NCBI RefSeq assembly: GCF_019331795.1
Contig: NZ_JAHPZL010000007.1
Span: forward strand, 24,889-88,888
From: Austwickia sp. TVS 96-490-7B
Lineage (GTDB): Bacteria > Actinomycetota > Actinomycetes > Actinomycetales > Dermatophilaceae
DNA length: 64,000 nt
Reading direction: 5' to 3'
The notes beneath the pieces were generated by a model. The model searched no databases and was not told the origin of the DNA. It saw nothing but the letters and a program-made list of their open reading frames with translations. The translations under genes were made by a program, and so were the position numbers. Numbering within the stretch: position 1 is the stretch's first letter; every line of letters starts with the position of its first letter. This document shows, piece after piece, positions 12,190-21,386 of this stretch.

Positions 12190-13515
12190 TCAGTTCCTCG
12201 TGATGTCGTGGAGCGGACGAACGTCACCTGCAGTTGGCATCGGGCGACCAGGGGTCACGCCTGCCGAGACCAGAGCGGACTCAGGGGCGGCCGGGGTAGG
12301 GCGGCTCTCACCGCCGTCACGGCTCTCGCCGGTCGACTCCTCCCAGTCATCGTTCACGTTGTTGTGGTCCACCGGTGCTCGGCGGGCCCGCAACCACATG
12401 TAACCGGACAGGGCGACCAGGATCAGGAAAACAATGCTCGGACCGGCGTAACCGCCGAAGGCGTTACCGATATACCAGGTGACCGCACCGACAATGCCGG
12501 CGCATGGGAGAGTGATCAACCAGGCAGCGGCCATGCGTGCCGCCACGCCCCAACGCACCTCTGCGCCGGGCTTACCGATGCCGGTGCCAAGGATCGAGCC
12601 CGTTGCCACATGGGTGGTCGACAGTGCAAACCCCAGATGGCTGGACGTCAGGATCACCGCTGCCGAAGCGGACTCCGCCGCCATACCTTGCGGCGAGGAA
12701 ATCTCCACCAAGCCCTTACCGAGGGTGCGGATGATCCGCCATCCACCAAGGTAGGTGCCCAAGGCAATCGCGAAGGCGCAAGCGACCTTCACCCACAGCG
12801 GGATGCTGTGCGTGTCGCTCCACGAACCGTGGGCGATCAGCGCCAACGTGATGACACCCATGGTCTTCTGTGCGTCATTGGTGCCGTGAGCTAGGGAGAC
12901 CAAGGAGGCCGTCCCGATCTGGCCCCATCGGAAACCGCTCTCCTTGTAGCGCTCGGCCACGCCTTCAGTGATCCGGAAGATCAACCAGGTGCCCACAGCG
13001 GCGACGAGGCCTGCCACGACCGGGGAGACCAGCGCCGGCATGATGACCTTGCCCACCACGCCATCCAGCTTGGAGCCATCACCGGACCAGTTGACCCCGC
13101 CCCAGCCGATGCCTGCCACGGTCGACCCAATCAGGCCGCCAAACAAGGCGTGCGACGAGCTGGAGGGCAGCCCCAAGAGCCAGGTGAGGAGGTTCCATAC
13201 GATGCCACCCACGAGGCCGCACAGGATGATCAACAACAGACCTTGGCCGTGATCGGCCAGGAACTGTGCCTTGGGAGCACCCGTCTTGTCCTGGATGTTG
13301 ATGACCGCATTGGTCACCGTGAGGGCTACCTCGACCGACAAGAACGCGCCGACGAGGTTAAGAACGGCGGAGAGGGCGACGGCGGTCTTCGGCTTCAACG
13401 CACCCGTAGCGATGGACGTCGCCATCGCATTGCCGGTGTCATGGAAGCCGTTGGTGAAATCGAAGGCCAGCGCCGTGATGACCACGAGGGCCACAAGCAA
13501 GAGAGCTACGTCCAC
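12190..13515 (-). CDS. pit: PiT family inorganic phosphate transporter
   Basis: A ~441-residue integral membrane protein of the PiT family, which takes up phosphate (as a metal-phosphate complex) driven by the proton gradient. Both family signature repeats are visible: GFHDTGNAMA near the N-terminus and GTNDAQKTMG in the second half, with about ten hydrophobic helices and a polar C-terminal tail. The start is uncertain. The frame is open to a TTG at 13614, but family members begin at the first helix, so I prefer the GTG at 13515 (VDVALLLVAL). It forms an operon with the small membrane gene downstream. Confidence 0.92.
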   Translation of the reverse strand: MDVALLLVALVVITALAFDFTNGFHDTGNAMATSIATGALKPKTAVALSAVLNLVGAFLSVEVALTVTNAVINIQDKTGAPKAQFLADHGQGLLLIILCGLVGGIVWNLLTWLLGLPSSSSHALFGGLIGSTVAGIGWGGVNWSGDGSKLDGVVGKVIMPALVSPVVAGLVAAVGTWLIFRITEGVAERYKESGFRWGQIGTASLVSLAHGTNDAQKTMGVITLALIAHGSWSDTHSIPLWVKVACAFAIALGTYLGGWRIIRTLGKGLVEISSPQGMAAESASAAVILTSSHLGFALSTTHVATGSILGTGIGKPGAEVRWGVAARMAAAWLITLPCAGIVGAVTWYIGNAFGGYAGPSIVFLILVALSGYMWLRARRAPVDHNNVNDDWEESTGESRDGGESRPTPAAPESALVSAGVTPGRPMPTAGDVRPLHDITRN

Positions 13516-13668
13516 GTGCCAATTGTGCGGCCCGAAAGTGGCGACATGTGCACCTGTCCGAGGTCGTTTCCTGGACGAAACGCTCTGACCTGGGACTGCC
13601 TCAGAATTGTTCAACGAAAGTTTGCTTAAGGGTCTGGGACGGTTTACCTGGACGGGTGCCCCACAGGC

Positions 13669-13710
13669 CTCTCACCCGTGCTGTTCACGCGGGAACAGCA
13701 CGGGTGAGAG
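13669..13710 (-). terminator. Strong terminator hairpin downstream of the WXG100 remnant
   Basis: CTCTCACCCGTGCTGTTC (13669-13686) and its perfect complement (13693-13710) flank a six-base loop, making an 18-bp stem. A second small hairpin, GTGAGAC-GACT-GTCTCAC (13716-13733), lies between it and the remnant's stop. It lies 5' of pit, so it can only terminate leftward transcription from the remnant gene. Confidence 0.8.
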
Positions 13711-13739
13711 GGGGTGTGAGACGACTGTCTCACCGACGA

Positions 13740-13880
13740 TCAGCGGGCGAACAACGTCGGGTTCGGCGTCGCCACGTCGGCGTCCTGAGAACCGGCACGG
13801 GAGAGGACCACCTTGATCTGAGCGGACATTCGCCTCGTGTCGCTTGCTGCGCCGGTGATCTGCTGGGTGTCGACCTGGAG
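13740..13880 (-). pseudogene. Remnant of a WXG100 (ESAT-6-like) gene with its middle deleted
   Basis: The peptide begins LQVDTQQITGAASDTRRMSA and ends in a stretch reading SRAGSQDADVATPNPTLFAR. From family knowledge these match the first ~22 residues (VDT-x-x-I-x-x-A...D-x-x-R-I-S-x-x-I) and the last ~20 residues (LxxAGxQYAxVExANxxMF) of secreted WXG100 proteins, while about 50 central residues, including the Trp-x-Gly turn, are missing. No ATG sits at the expected start. GAAAGGCGG just upstream may be the old ribosome-binding site. The two intact-looking halves joined in frame point to an internal deletion. A short natural relative cannot be excluded. Confidence 0.5.
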
Positions 13881-13952
13881 CTGGGGGCTCAGGTGCCGCC
13901 TTTCGGTGGGGCGGCCGGTAGCCGTGACCATTCCACCGTGGGAGGACGACGA

Positions 13953-13996
13953 CGGGCACCCCCGAAGTGATCCACAGGGGATCGCGGGGGTGCCCG
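13953..13996 (-). terminator. Terminator of the regulator-kinase-protease operon
   Basis: CGGGCACCCCCG (13953-13964) pairs perfectly with CGGGGGTGCCCG (13985-13996) across a 20-base loop, just past the protease stop on the minus strand. Confidence 0.8.
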
Positions 13997-14003
13997 AGGC
14001 GAC

Positions 14004-15512
14004 TCAGGAGTTGCGTTCTTCCAGCGTGACCTTGATGTCTTGACGCTTGCCATCACGGACCACAGTCAACGTGACGGTGTCGCCGACCTGCCGCTCTCTG
14101 ATTTGTGCGCTCAACGCCAAACCGCTGTCGACGGGCTCGTTGTCGACCGCGATCACAGGGTCGCCGACCTTCAGGCCTGCCTTGTCGGCTGCCGACCCCG
14201 GCGACGTTGAGGCGATCTTGGCGGCGGCGCGCTTGTCCTTGCCATCGTCGGCGACGGTGTCATCGACAGTCACTCCCAGCAGCGCATGTTTCGCCTTGCC
14301 AGTGGCGATCAACTGCCCAGAGACGTTCTTGACCTCATTGACGGGGATGGCAAACCCGATGCCGATGTTGCCGCCTTGCTGCCCTGGTTGCGCACCCATC
14401 GTGGCGATCGAGGAGTTGATCCCGATCAGTCGCCCTTGACCATCCACCAATGCGCCACCAGAGTTCCCCGGATTGATCGCGGCGCTGGTCTGGATGGCAT
14501 TGGTCACCACTGGGTTGGCGTTGGGCGTTGCGCCCGGGGCTTGGTTCCGGGTGCGGACCGGACGATTCAACGCGCTGACGATACCGGTGGTGACTGTGCC
14601 AGACAGGCCCAACGGGTTTCCGACCGCCATGACTGGATCGCCGACGTGCAGTTTTGTGTCATCCCCTAACGCGATAGGGCGCAAGTTGTCGGGGGCATTG
14701 TTGAGCGTCAACACCGCCAGATCGGTGTCCGGGTCGGTCCCCACGATGGTGGCGTCGTACACCCGTTTGTCGTCCAGGACCACCGTGATCTTGCCGCCTT
14801 CAGCACCAGCAGCCACCACGTGGTTGTTGGTGACGATATGCCCCTTCTTGTCGATGATCACCCCGGACCCATCTCCACCTTGGGTGGCATTGGTGGCCCG
14901 AATCGACACGACAGAGGAACCCACCGCTTTGGCCGTCGCCGACCAGTCCGGGTGGGCCATATCGCTCTGTCGGACCACCGTTTCAGGAGTTTCCTCGCTG
15001 GTGGACAACTGCGCCGCGGCAAACAGTCCAGTGCAGGCCAGCGCCGCGACCACCACGACTCCCACCCCGATCAGCATCGTGCGACGGCGACGACCCGGCC
15101 GTTCGGGGGCCGGACCCACGGGAGTCGGGGAGCCGAACGCTTGCCCCGGGGGGGTCATCGGCCAGGGGCCAGAGCTGCCGGGCATCCCTGGCGAAGGGTT
15201 CCCTGGCGGGGGGAAGATCGGCGGGCCGCCTGGTGTCTGCTGCGTCGGCGGCCCAAAGCGACCATCTGCCGGTGGAGGCGGAAACAGTGGGCGGGTCGTC
15301 GGGTTATCGCCCTGCGCCCAGGTCGTGCTCTCACCGGTATGGGGGTCAGCGGGCCGTGGTGGGGGTTGGCCAGCCGGTGATTCCTGGGGGTTCTGGGGAT
15401 GCTGCGGGTAAGGCCCTCCAGGAGCGGCAGCCTGCTGAGGTGGACCGGACGGCGGCATGGGCGGCCCCGACGGGGCAGGATGCTCCGTCTTCGGGACGTC
15501 GGGGTTGCTCAT
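14004..15512 (-). CDS. Membrane-anchored HtrA-type serine protease with PDZ domain (PepD-like)
   Basis: A 502-residue protein: a proline-rich cytoplasmic region (residues 1-140), RRRR then one transmembrane helix (145-165), a trypsin-like domain outside the cell, and a C-terminal PDZ domain (about 405-495). The catalytic triad is visible as His231 (TNNHVV), Asp264 (DTDLAVL) and Ser351 (NPGNSGGALVD). HtrA proteases degrade or refold damaged envelope proteins. It overlaps the histidine kinase by four bases (ATGA) and is third in a regulator-kinase-protease operon with the same order as mprA-mprB-pepD of Mycobacterium tuberculosis, which suggests envelope-stress control. Confidence 0.93.
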   Translation of the reverse strand: MSNPDVPKTEHPAPSGPPMPPSGPPQQAAAPGGPYPQHPQNPQESPAGQPPPRPADPHTGESTTWAQGDNPTTRPLFPPPPADGRFGPPTQQTPGGPPIFPPPGNPSPGMPGSSGPWPMTPPGQAFGSPTPVGPAPERPGRRRRTMLIGVGVVVVAALACTGLFAAAQLSTSEETPETVVRQSDMAHPDWSATAKAVGSSVVSIRATNATQGGDGSGVIIDKKGHIVTNNHVVAAGAEGGKITVVLDDKRVYDATIVGTDPDTDLAVLTLNNAPDNLRPIALGDDTKLHVGDPVMAVGNPLGLSGTVTTGIVSALNRPVRTRNQAPGATPNANPVVTNAIQTSAAINPGNSGGALVDGQGRLIGINSSIATMGAQPGQQGGNIGIGFAIPVNEVKNVSGQLIATGKAKHALLGVTVDDTVADDGKDKRAAAKIASTSPGSAADKAGLKVGDPVIAVDNEPVDSGLALSAQIRERQVGDTVTLTVVRDGKRQDIKVTLEERNS

Positions 15513-17185
15513 CGTGCTCCTTCGGTGTGCTGATCACGGGTAGTGCCCTCAGGGCGGTCGTCGTGTTCACGACCGGGTGTGGGGGTGCTGCGGGGCAGCT
15601 CGACGACGAACGTCGCGCCACCTCCCGGCGTGGCCCGTACCCCGACCCTGCCGGCGTGGGCGGTCACGATGGCCATCACGATGGCCAAGCCGAGCCCGCT
15701 TCCGCCGGAAGCACGGCCACGAGAGGGGTCGCCACGGTAGAACCGTTGGAAAACCCTTTCGATTTCATTCTCGGCGATACCAGGTCCATGATCTCGAACT
15801 TCGATGCGATAAGCCGCTCCTGCGTCGTGGCGTTGAGCCTTCGCGGCAGCGGAGCGGCCGGGTCGGCGGGCCGGTTTGGCTGTGGGCAGCGGGCCGACCG
15901 CGATCTCTACCGGCGAGCCCGCCGGGGTGTGCTGCAGGGCATTGGCGATGAGGTTAGTGACCACCTGGCGCAATCTGGCTTCGTCGCCGCGCACCATCGC
16001 TGGCCCCAGCTGACGATCGCCGAGGCCGATCAGGCGCAAATTGCGTTCGGGTTCCCTGGCCCTGGCGTCCTGAACTGCATCGGCTGCCAGCACGGTCAGG
16101 TCCACTTCGCCGATGTTCATCGGGCGCCGGTTATCCAAACGGGCCAAGGTCAACAGGTCCTCAACGAGGCCACTCATCCGGGTCGCCTCGTCCTCAATGC
16201 GTTTCATGGCCACTGCGGTCGCTTCCGGGCCAGAGGCAGCGCCCTGACGATACAACTCGGCGTACCCCCTGACCGTGGCCAGCGGAGTACGCAATTCGTG
16301 GGAGGCATCGGTGACGAAACGTCGCATCCGCTCCTCCGACGCTTCCCGGATGGAGAACGACGACTCGATCTGAGACAGCATCGCGTTCAACGACCGCGAC
16401 AGGCTGGCGACCTCATCATCTGCGGGATGTTCAGGGACCCGTTGGGTCAGATCGCCATCAGCGATCGCCGCTGCCGTGTCTTCCATCTGACGCAGCGGCC
16501 GGAATGCCCGTTTGACTCCGAGGAACCCGACGGTGGCACTTGAGGCTGCGACCACCAGCCCGATGGCCAGAGACAAGGCCTGCAAGCGGGCGATAGTCTC
16601 GTCGATTCCTCGCAAGGGCATGGCGACCGCATAGACCCCGGAACCGTCCGTGAGTCGTCCAGCAACCACTTGCCATTTGGTGTCTGGGTCATCGCTGGAC
16701 CCGACGATGAAGGGCTTGTTCCCGGTGACCCGCTGATCGTTGAAGGTCAGAGAGGGGATCGTCGGGGTGTTGTTTTCGTCAGCGGCAGCCAACCCGACTG
16801 GTGAGCCACCCTCCGAATTCATAAACAACAGCGCGTAGCTGGTGGGGACACCAGGGGTGTAGACGTGACCGCGGGTCGCCACCTGGTACAGGGAGTTCTC
16901 AGCGGCAACTTTGCCCGCTGAGTGCAATTCGGCAGCAGCACGGTCCATCAGGTAGGTGCGCAGCACGATCTGAGTGGCGACTGCGTTCAGCCCCAATGCG
17001 GTCACCAACATCACCACCAGAACCGCTACCAGACGCCACGTCAACGGCCAGGTCCGCAGCGGATCCGCCAAGTTACGGCGGGTCCGCTGGAACCACTCCC
17101 GGGAGGGGCGATAACGACGCTGGACTGTCTCGGTGTCTACCGCGGCCATCGGTGAGGGAGGCGGCGCGGGCACAGGCGACGTCAC
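15509..17185 (-). CDS. Sensor histidine kinase, MprB-like
   Basis: A ~558-residue two-component sensor. Two membrane helices (about 65-85 and 205-225) flank an extracellular sensor domain. A HAMP linker follows, then HisKA with the phospho-accepting His in VTDASHELRTPLATVRGYAE, and HATPase_c with N box NLIANALQHTP, G1 DHGPGIA and G2 GGSGLGLAIV. The start is uncertain: the GTG at 17185 has AGG upstream and clears the regulator stop by ten bases, the ATG at 17149 is possible, and a frame open to 17236 would overlap the regulator. It is co-transcribed with the regulator upstream and the HtrA protease downstream. Confidence 0.9.
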   Translation of the reverse strand: MTSPVPAPPPSPMAAVDTETVQRRYRPSREWFQRTRRNLADPLRTWPLTWRLVAVLVVMLVTALGLNAVATQIVLRTYLMDRAAAELHSAGKVAAENSLYQVATRGHVYTPGVPTSYALLFMNSEGGSPVGLAAADENNTPTIPSLTFNDQRVTGNKPFIVGSSDDPDTKWQVVAGRLTDGSGVYAVAMPLRGIDETIARLQALSLAIGLVVAASSATVGFLGVKRAFRPLRQMEDTAAAIADGDLTQRVPEHPADDEVASLSRSLNAMLSQIESSFSIREASEERMRRFVTDASHELRTPLATVRGYAELYRQGAASGPEATAVAMKRIEDEATRMSGLVEDLLTLARLDNRRPMNIGEVDLTVLAADAVQDARAREPERNLRLIGLGDRQLGPAMVRGDEARLRQVVTNLIANALQHTPAGSPVEIAVGPLPTAKPARRPGRSAAAKAQRHDAGAAYRIEVRDHGPGIAENEIERVFQRFYRGDPSRGRASGGSGLGLAIVMAIVTAHAGRVGVRATPGGGATFVVELPRSTPTPGREHDDRPEGTTRDQHTEGAR

Positions 17186-17195
17186 GGCGGACCTG

Positions 17196-17903
17196 TCAGC
17201 TGTTCTCTGGGGGCAGGCGCAGGACGTATCCGACACCCCGGCGGGTGTGGATCAGATGCGGCTCCTCCACATCGATCTTGCGTCGCAGGTAAGAGATGTA
17301 CGACTCGACGATGCCTGCTTCCCCACGGAAGTCGTAATCCCATACGTGGTCAAGGATCTGAGCTTTGGAGAGCACTCGGTTGGGGTTGAGCAGGAGGTAA
17401 CGCAGCAACTTGAACTCAGTAGGGGAGACGTCAATGACCCGCCGGCCACGTCGTACCTCGTGTGAATCCTCGTTGAGCTCTAGGTCGTGGAAGCGCAGCA
17501 CCTCGTCCTCAGTGCTATCGCCTCGGGTACGCCGAAGAACCGCGCGGATCCGAGCCACGACTTCTTCGAGGCTGAACGGTTTGGTGACATAGTCGTCGCC
17601 GCCGACAGTGAGCCCCTTGACCTTGTCCTCGATCGAGTCCCGGGCGGTGACGAAGACGATGGGCATCAACCGCCCGGTCTCCCTCAGCCTGCGGGTCACC
17701 GCGAAACCGTCCATGTCCGGGAGCATCACGTCGAGGACCAGCAGGTCGGGCTGCTCCCGTTCCGCCACCGCCACCGCGGTGGAGCCGTCCCCCGCTGTGA
17801 ACACTTCGAAACCTGCGAAACGCAAGGACGTCGCGAGGAGTTCTCGGATGTTGGGTTCGTCTTCAACGACGAGGAGGCGCGCTTCAGGGGTCGTGGTGCT
17901 CAC
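17196..17903 (-). CDS. OmpR/PhoB-type response regulator, MprA-like
   Basis: A 235-residue response regulator. The receiver domain has acidic pocket residues VVEDEP, phospho-acceptor Asp in LLVLDVMLPDMDG, Thr in VFVTARD and Lys in VTKPF. A winged-helix DNA-binding domain follows, with LSKAQILDHVWDYDF and a C-terminal TRRGVGYVLR. I chose the GTG at 17903 (VSTTTPEARLLVVEDEP) because family members begin there. An inverted repeat overlaps this start. It is the first gene of the regulator-kinase-HtrA operon, so it probably controls that operon in response to envelope stress. Confidence 0.92.
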   Translation of the reverse strand: MSTTTPEARLLVVEDEPNIRELLATSLRFAGFEVFTAGDGSTAVAVAEREQPDLLVLDVMLPDMDGFAVTRRLRETGRLMPIVFVTARDSIEDKVKGLTVGGDDYVTKPFSLEEVVARIRAVLRRTRGDSTEDEVLRFHDLELNEDSHEVRRGRRVIDVSPTEFKLLRYLLLNPNRVLSKAQILDHVWDYDFRGEAGIVESYISYLRRKIDVEEPHLIHTRRGVGYVLRLPPENS

Positions 17904-17918
17904 ACCATCAAGTGTGAG
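17899..17918. promoter_or_regulatory. Inverted repeat overlapping the response-regulator start codon
   Basis: CTCACAC-CATCAA-GTGTGAG, two perfect 7-base arms. It covers the GTG at 17903-17901. It could be an operator for autoregulation or an mRNA hairpin that hides the start. The sequence alone does not decide. Confidence 0.4.
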
Positions 17919-17988
17919 AGCGATCCCTGGACGTTTGCTGTGAGGCTCCCAGACGTAGGGCTGCCGCAACCTGATCGGCTGCCGGACA

Positions 17989-18435
17989 TCACAAGAGCAT
18001 CAACAGGGCCAAGAACATTCCAAAGAGTGCAAGAGCTAACGTGGTTAAGCCGATCGAAATCCAGCTCATCACGATTCCGGCCGTCACCTTGCCTGATCCA
18101 CCAAGATCAGCGGCTTCAATCTCCTTTCGGGCTTTACTTCCCATGATGATCGTCACGATCCCCAGGATGAATCCCAATCCTGTCAAAGAAGTCAATATGA
18201 TGGCGCCGATCCCTAATCCTAAAATCGCTCCAGCCTGGGGATGTTCGGGCACATGGAGTGGCTGGGAGGGCACCGATGCGGTGCCATACCCACGGTAGGG
18301 GACCTGGTCCTGCATCGTGAAGGAAGATTGCCCCTGAACGTGACCGGACGACGGATGGCCCTGCTGATGACCTACGGGTCCCTGATGAGGAGAATATGGC
18401 GGCAGACCCTGAGGGTGCTGGCCAGGGTAAGTCAT
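17989..18435 (-). CDS. DUF4190-type small membrane protein
   Basis: A 148-residue protein. The first ~65 residues are rich in Pro, Gln, His and Gly and probably disordered. Two hydrophobic helices follow (GAILGLGIGAIILTSLTGLGFILGIV and GIVMSWISIGLTTLALALFG) with KARKEIEAADLGGSGK between them, the pattern of DUF4190 proteins. GGGGATCCC precedes the ATG. It lies just upstream of the response-regulator operon on the same strand, with 86 bases between. Function unknown. Confidence 0.8.
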   Translation of the reverse strand: MTYPGQHPQGLPPYSPHQGPVGHQQGHPSSGHVQGQSSFTMQDQVPYRGYGTASVPSQPLHVPEHPQAGAILGLGIGAIILTSLTGLGFILGIVTIIMGSKARKEIEAADLGGSGKVTAGIVMSWISIGLTTLALALFGMFLALLMLL

Positions 18436-18628
18436 GGGATCCCCTTTGTTGAGTCGTCATCATCTCGTGCAGGGATAGCCATCAACTATGGTCTTGACCC
18501 CCAGCGTCCAGGATAACCACGAAGTCCGTCAGCCGCTCTCGCCGATCAAGAACAGGGATGATGAAAGCCCGAGCACCCCCGCCCCACCCCGTCGACACTC
18601 CCGACGAGGGCTTCCGGAGGAGGCCACC

Positions 18629-19579
18629 ATGACGTCAGCACACTGTGAACCGTTGCCAGGCATGCCCCACGAGCTGCACCTCTATGAAGTCGGCCCCCGG
18701 GACGGCCTGCAAAACGAAAAGACGACCGTTCCGGTCCACGTCAAAGCCGAATTCGTGCGAAGGCTCCTCGCTGCTGGTCTGCAAAGCATTGAAATCACCA
18801 GCTTCGTCCACCCCCGTTGGGTGCCCCAACTCGCCGACGCCACCGAACTACTCACCGCGTTAGGTGCCGAAGGCCTCGGCCCCAACCGACCTGTCCTCGT
18901 CCCCAACGAAAACGGTCTGAATCGCGCTCTAGACCACGGTGTCAGTGCCATCGCGGTCTTCGGCAGCGCCACCGAAACTTTCAGTCAACGTAACCTCAAC
19001 AGGTCCATGACGGAAGCGATGGCGATGTTTACCCCGGTCATCTCCCACGCCAAAAATGCCAATGTCTGGGTGCGGGCCTACATCTCCATGTGCTTCGGTG
19101 ACCCCTGGGAGGGACCGGTACCCATCCATCGCGTCGTAGATGTGGCACACCGCTTCATCGACCTCGGCGTCGACCAACTCTCACTCGGCGACACCATCGG
19201 CGTAGCCACCCCCGGGCACGTCGTACGTCTCCTCGATGAACTCGCCGCAGCTGGAATCGGCCCCAACCAACTCGCCGTCCACTTCCACGACACCTACGGA
19301 CAAGCCCTGACCAACACCCTCGAAGCAATCCGATACGGCGTGACCACGGTCGACACATCCGCCGGCGGTCTGGGCGGATGCCCCTATGCCGCATCAGCCA
19401 CCGGCAATCTCGCCACCGAAGACCTCCTCTGGGCCCTAGATGGCATGGGCATCCACACCGGTGTGGACCTGCCCGCCCTAGCCGACACCAGCCGGTGGAT
19501 GGCCCAACAGCTCGGCCGCCCCCCGGCGAGCAAGGTGGTCACCGCGCTCGCCGGGGGTGCCAGCGACTACAACGAGTAG
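18629..19579 (+). CDS. mvaB: Hydroxymethylglutaryl-CoA lyase
   Basis: A 316-residue TIM-barrel enzyme of the HMGL-like family that splits HMG-CoA into acetoacetate and acetyl-CoA, the last step of leucine breakdown. The N-terminal [12 protein letters not shown] supplies the metal ligand and catalytic Arg/Asp, [10 protein letters not shown] carries the two metal-binding His residues, and GGLGGCPYA contains the catalytic Cys. The start at 18629 follows GGAGGAGG. No other leucine-catabolism gene is adjacent. Its 3' end overlaps that of the convergent chemoreceptor gene by 13 bases. Confidence 0.93.
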   Translation: MTSAHCEPLPGMPHELHLYEVGPRDGLQNEKTTVPVHVKAEFVRRLLAAGLQSIEITSFVHPRWVPQLADATELLTALGAEGLGPNRPVLVPNENGLNRALDHGVSAIAVFGSATETFSQRNLNRSMTEAMAMFTPVISHAKNANVWVRAYISMCFGDPWEGPVPIHRVVDVAHRFIDLGVDQLSLGDTIGVATPGHVVRLLDELAAAGIGPNQLAVHFHDTYGQALTNTLEAIRYGVTTVDTSAGGLGGCPYAASATGNLATEDLLWALDGMGIHTGVDLPALADTSRWMAQQLGRPPASKVVTALAGGASDYNE

Positions 19580-21210
19580 GACTCGACCAGAGCCATCAGC
19601 GAATTGGCGCGGGTGGACAGCTCTGCAGCGGCCCCGTCGGTGACCTGAGCAGCCTCCCGGGTGGCATGGGCGCTCGCGGAGATGCCACCCACCTCGCCGG
19701 CGATCCGACTTGCTCCAGACGCAGCCTCAGACACGTTCCGTCCCATCTCGTTGGTGGTAGCTGTCTGCTCTTCCACCGCCGAGGCAATCGTGGCCTGGGT
19801 GTCGTTGATCTGCGCGATGATCATCGAGATTTCTCCGATGGCAGCAACCGCTGCTTCCGTGTCCAACTGAATTTGTTCCACCTTGCGTGAAATATCCTCA
19901 GTTGCTTTTGCCGTTTCCTGCGCCAAGTCTTTGACCTCGTTAGCGACGACGGCGAAACCCTTGCCCGCTTCTCCAGCCCGGGCAGCCTCGATCGTGGCGT
20001 TCAACGCCAACAGGTTGGTCTGTTCGGCGATGGAGGTGATGGTCTTGATGACCTCACCGATCTGGGTGGAGCTGTCGCCGAGGGTGGCGACCGTGCCCGT
20101 GGCCCGATCAGCGACTTGCACTGCCCCGGCGGCGACCCCGGCAGCGTCCGTGGTGTTTTTTGAGATCTCGCGGATGGACGCGGTCATTTCTTCGGTGCCG
20201 GCGGCCACAGTTTGTACGTTGGTGGAGACTTCATCAGCGGAAGCGGAAACCGTCTGCAAGGTGGCTGCTGTTTCATCGGCGCTGTGGCGCAGGTCACGAG
20301 CTGCTCCTGCGATGACCCCTGACGCAGATTGCACCAAGGTGGCATTTTCCCGGACTCCGTCGACGGTGGTGTGCAAAGCGGCGATCGTGGCATCCAGACC
20401 AGTGGATAGCCGGCACAGTTCATCTGTTCCAGAGATATCGCATCGGGCGGTCAGATCGCCATGCCCCACACGCTCCACAGTGCGTTTCATGACCTCAATG
20501 GGGCGCAAGATACTGACAGCCACAGTGGTGACGCCACCCACGGCCAACACAATGGACAATGCCAAAACGATCAACAGAGTGAGGCGGCTTCGTTCGTATT
20601 GTGCGGTGGCATTGGCGCGTAGCTCGTCTGCGCGGGCAGTTTCTTTCGCGACCAGTTTCATCACGGCGGCGTCAGCTTTACCAGACGGGCCGATAGCGTT
20701 GGCGTCTCGATAGGTGCCGTATCCGGCAAAGTCCAGTTTGTCGCCGTAAGCCATCAACGGGTCAAGGACCGGCAGGTATGCCGTCCACGCCTCTTCCAGC
20801 TCTTTCACCAGTGACGCGTCAACCGTAGTGCTCCGATAGGCAGCTAGGTCTTTCTGGAACTGCTGTTGGGCAGTTTCCTTCCGTTTCTTGTGAGTGTCCT
20901 TGGCTTTGGGGTCAACGGAGGTGACATAGTTCAGCGTGCCAATGCGGACATCTTTCATGTCGGCGCGTAGCGCTCCGAGCTGGCTGACTGGCACCACCGA
21001 GGTGGTGTACATCTCTTCGGCAAGGGCAGAAACCCTGGAGAGGGACATCACGGAGAACGTGCCCAGACCCACCGCGATCACCAGTACCAGGCCGACCAGA
21101 GCGCCAAGACGCTGCTTGATCGACAGGCGTGACAGCCAGGTCAGGGCATGACGACTGGTCCGCGGCGGCGAAATGGTGGGGAAGGTGGGACTGAAGTCCG
21201 TGGTGGCCAT
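19567..21210 (-). CDS. Methyl-accepting chemotaxis protein
   Basis: A 547-residue chemoreceptor. Helix 1 (about residues 35-55), an extracellular four-helix-bundle sensor region ([19 protein letters not shown]), helix 2 (about 190-212), a HAMP domain, and a long cytoplasmic coiled coil ending in the conserved hairpin tip [19 protein letters not shown]. It would signal through CheA/CheW, none of which is in the window. GAGGA precedes the ATG at 21210. An in-frame ATG at 21222 has no such site. Presence of a full receptor implies that the organism has a motile stage or uses a Che-like pathway elsewhere. Confidence 0.92.
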   Translation of the reverse strand: MATTDFSPTFPTISPPRTSRHALTWLSRLSIKQRLGALVGLVLVIAVGLGTFSVMSLSRVSALAEEMYTTSVVPVSQLGALRADMKDVRIGTLNYVTSVDPKAKDTHKKRKETAQQQFQKDLAAYRSTTVDASLVKELEEAWTAYLPVLDPLMAYGDKLDFAGYGTYRDANAIGPSGKADAAVMKLVAKETARADELRANATAQYERSRLTLLIVLALSIVLAVGGVTTVAVSILRPIEVMKRTVERVGHGDLTARCDISGTDELCRLSTGLDATIAALHTTVDGVRENATLVQSASGVIAGAARDLRHSADETAATLQTVSASADEVSTNVQTVAAGTEEMTASIREISKNTTDAAGVAAGAVQVADRATGTVATLGDSSTQIGEVIKTITSIAEQTNLLALNATIEAARAGEAGKGFAVVANEVKDLAQETAKATEDISRKVEQIQLDTEAAVAAIGEISMIIAQINDTQATIASAVEEQTATTNEMGRNVSEAASGASRIAGEVGGISASAHATREAAQVTDGAAAELSTRANSLMALVESYSL

Positions 21211-21386
21211 GGGGGTCCTCATCGACGTGGCGGGGCGGATGTGCTGCTTCTATCGGTGTGGATCGGCAGGTTCATCAGATGTCCAAGAGAATCCCGTTTT
21301 TTCACTCAATCCGCGGGTTGCGGTGGGATGGAGGTGAAGTGCGCCGTAGCGTGGGCCACGTCGTCGACCTTGTTGAGGAGTTGCAG

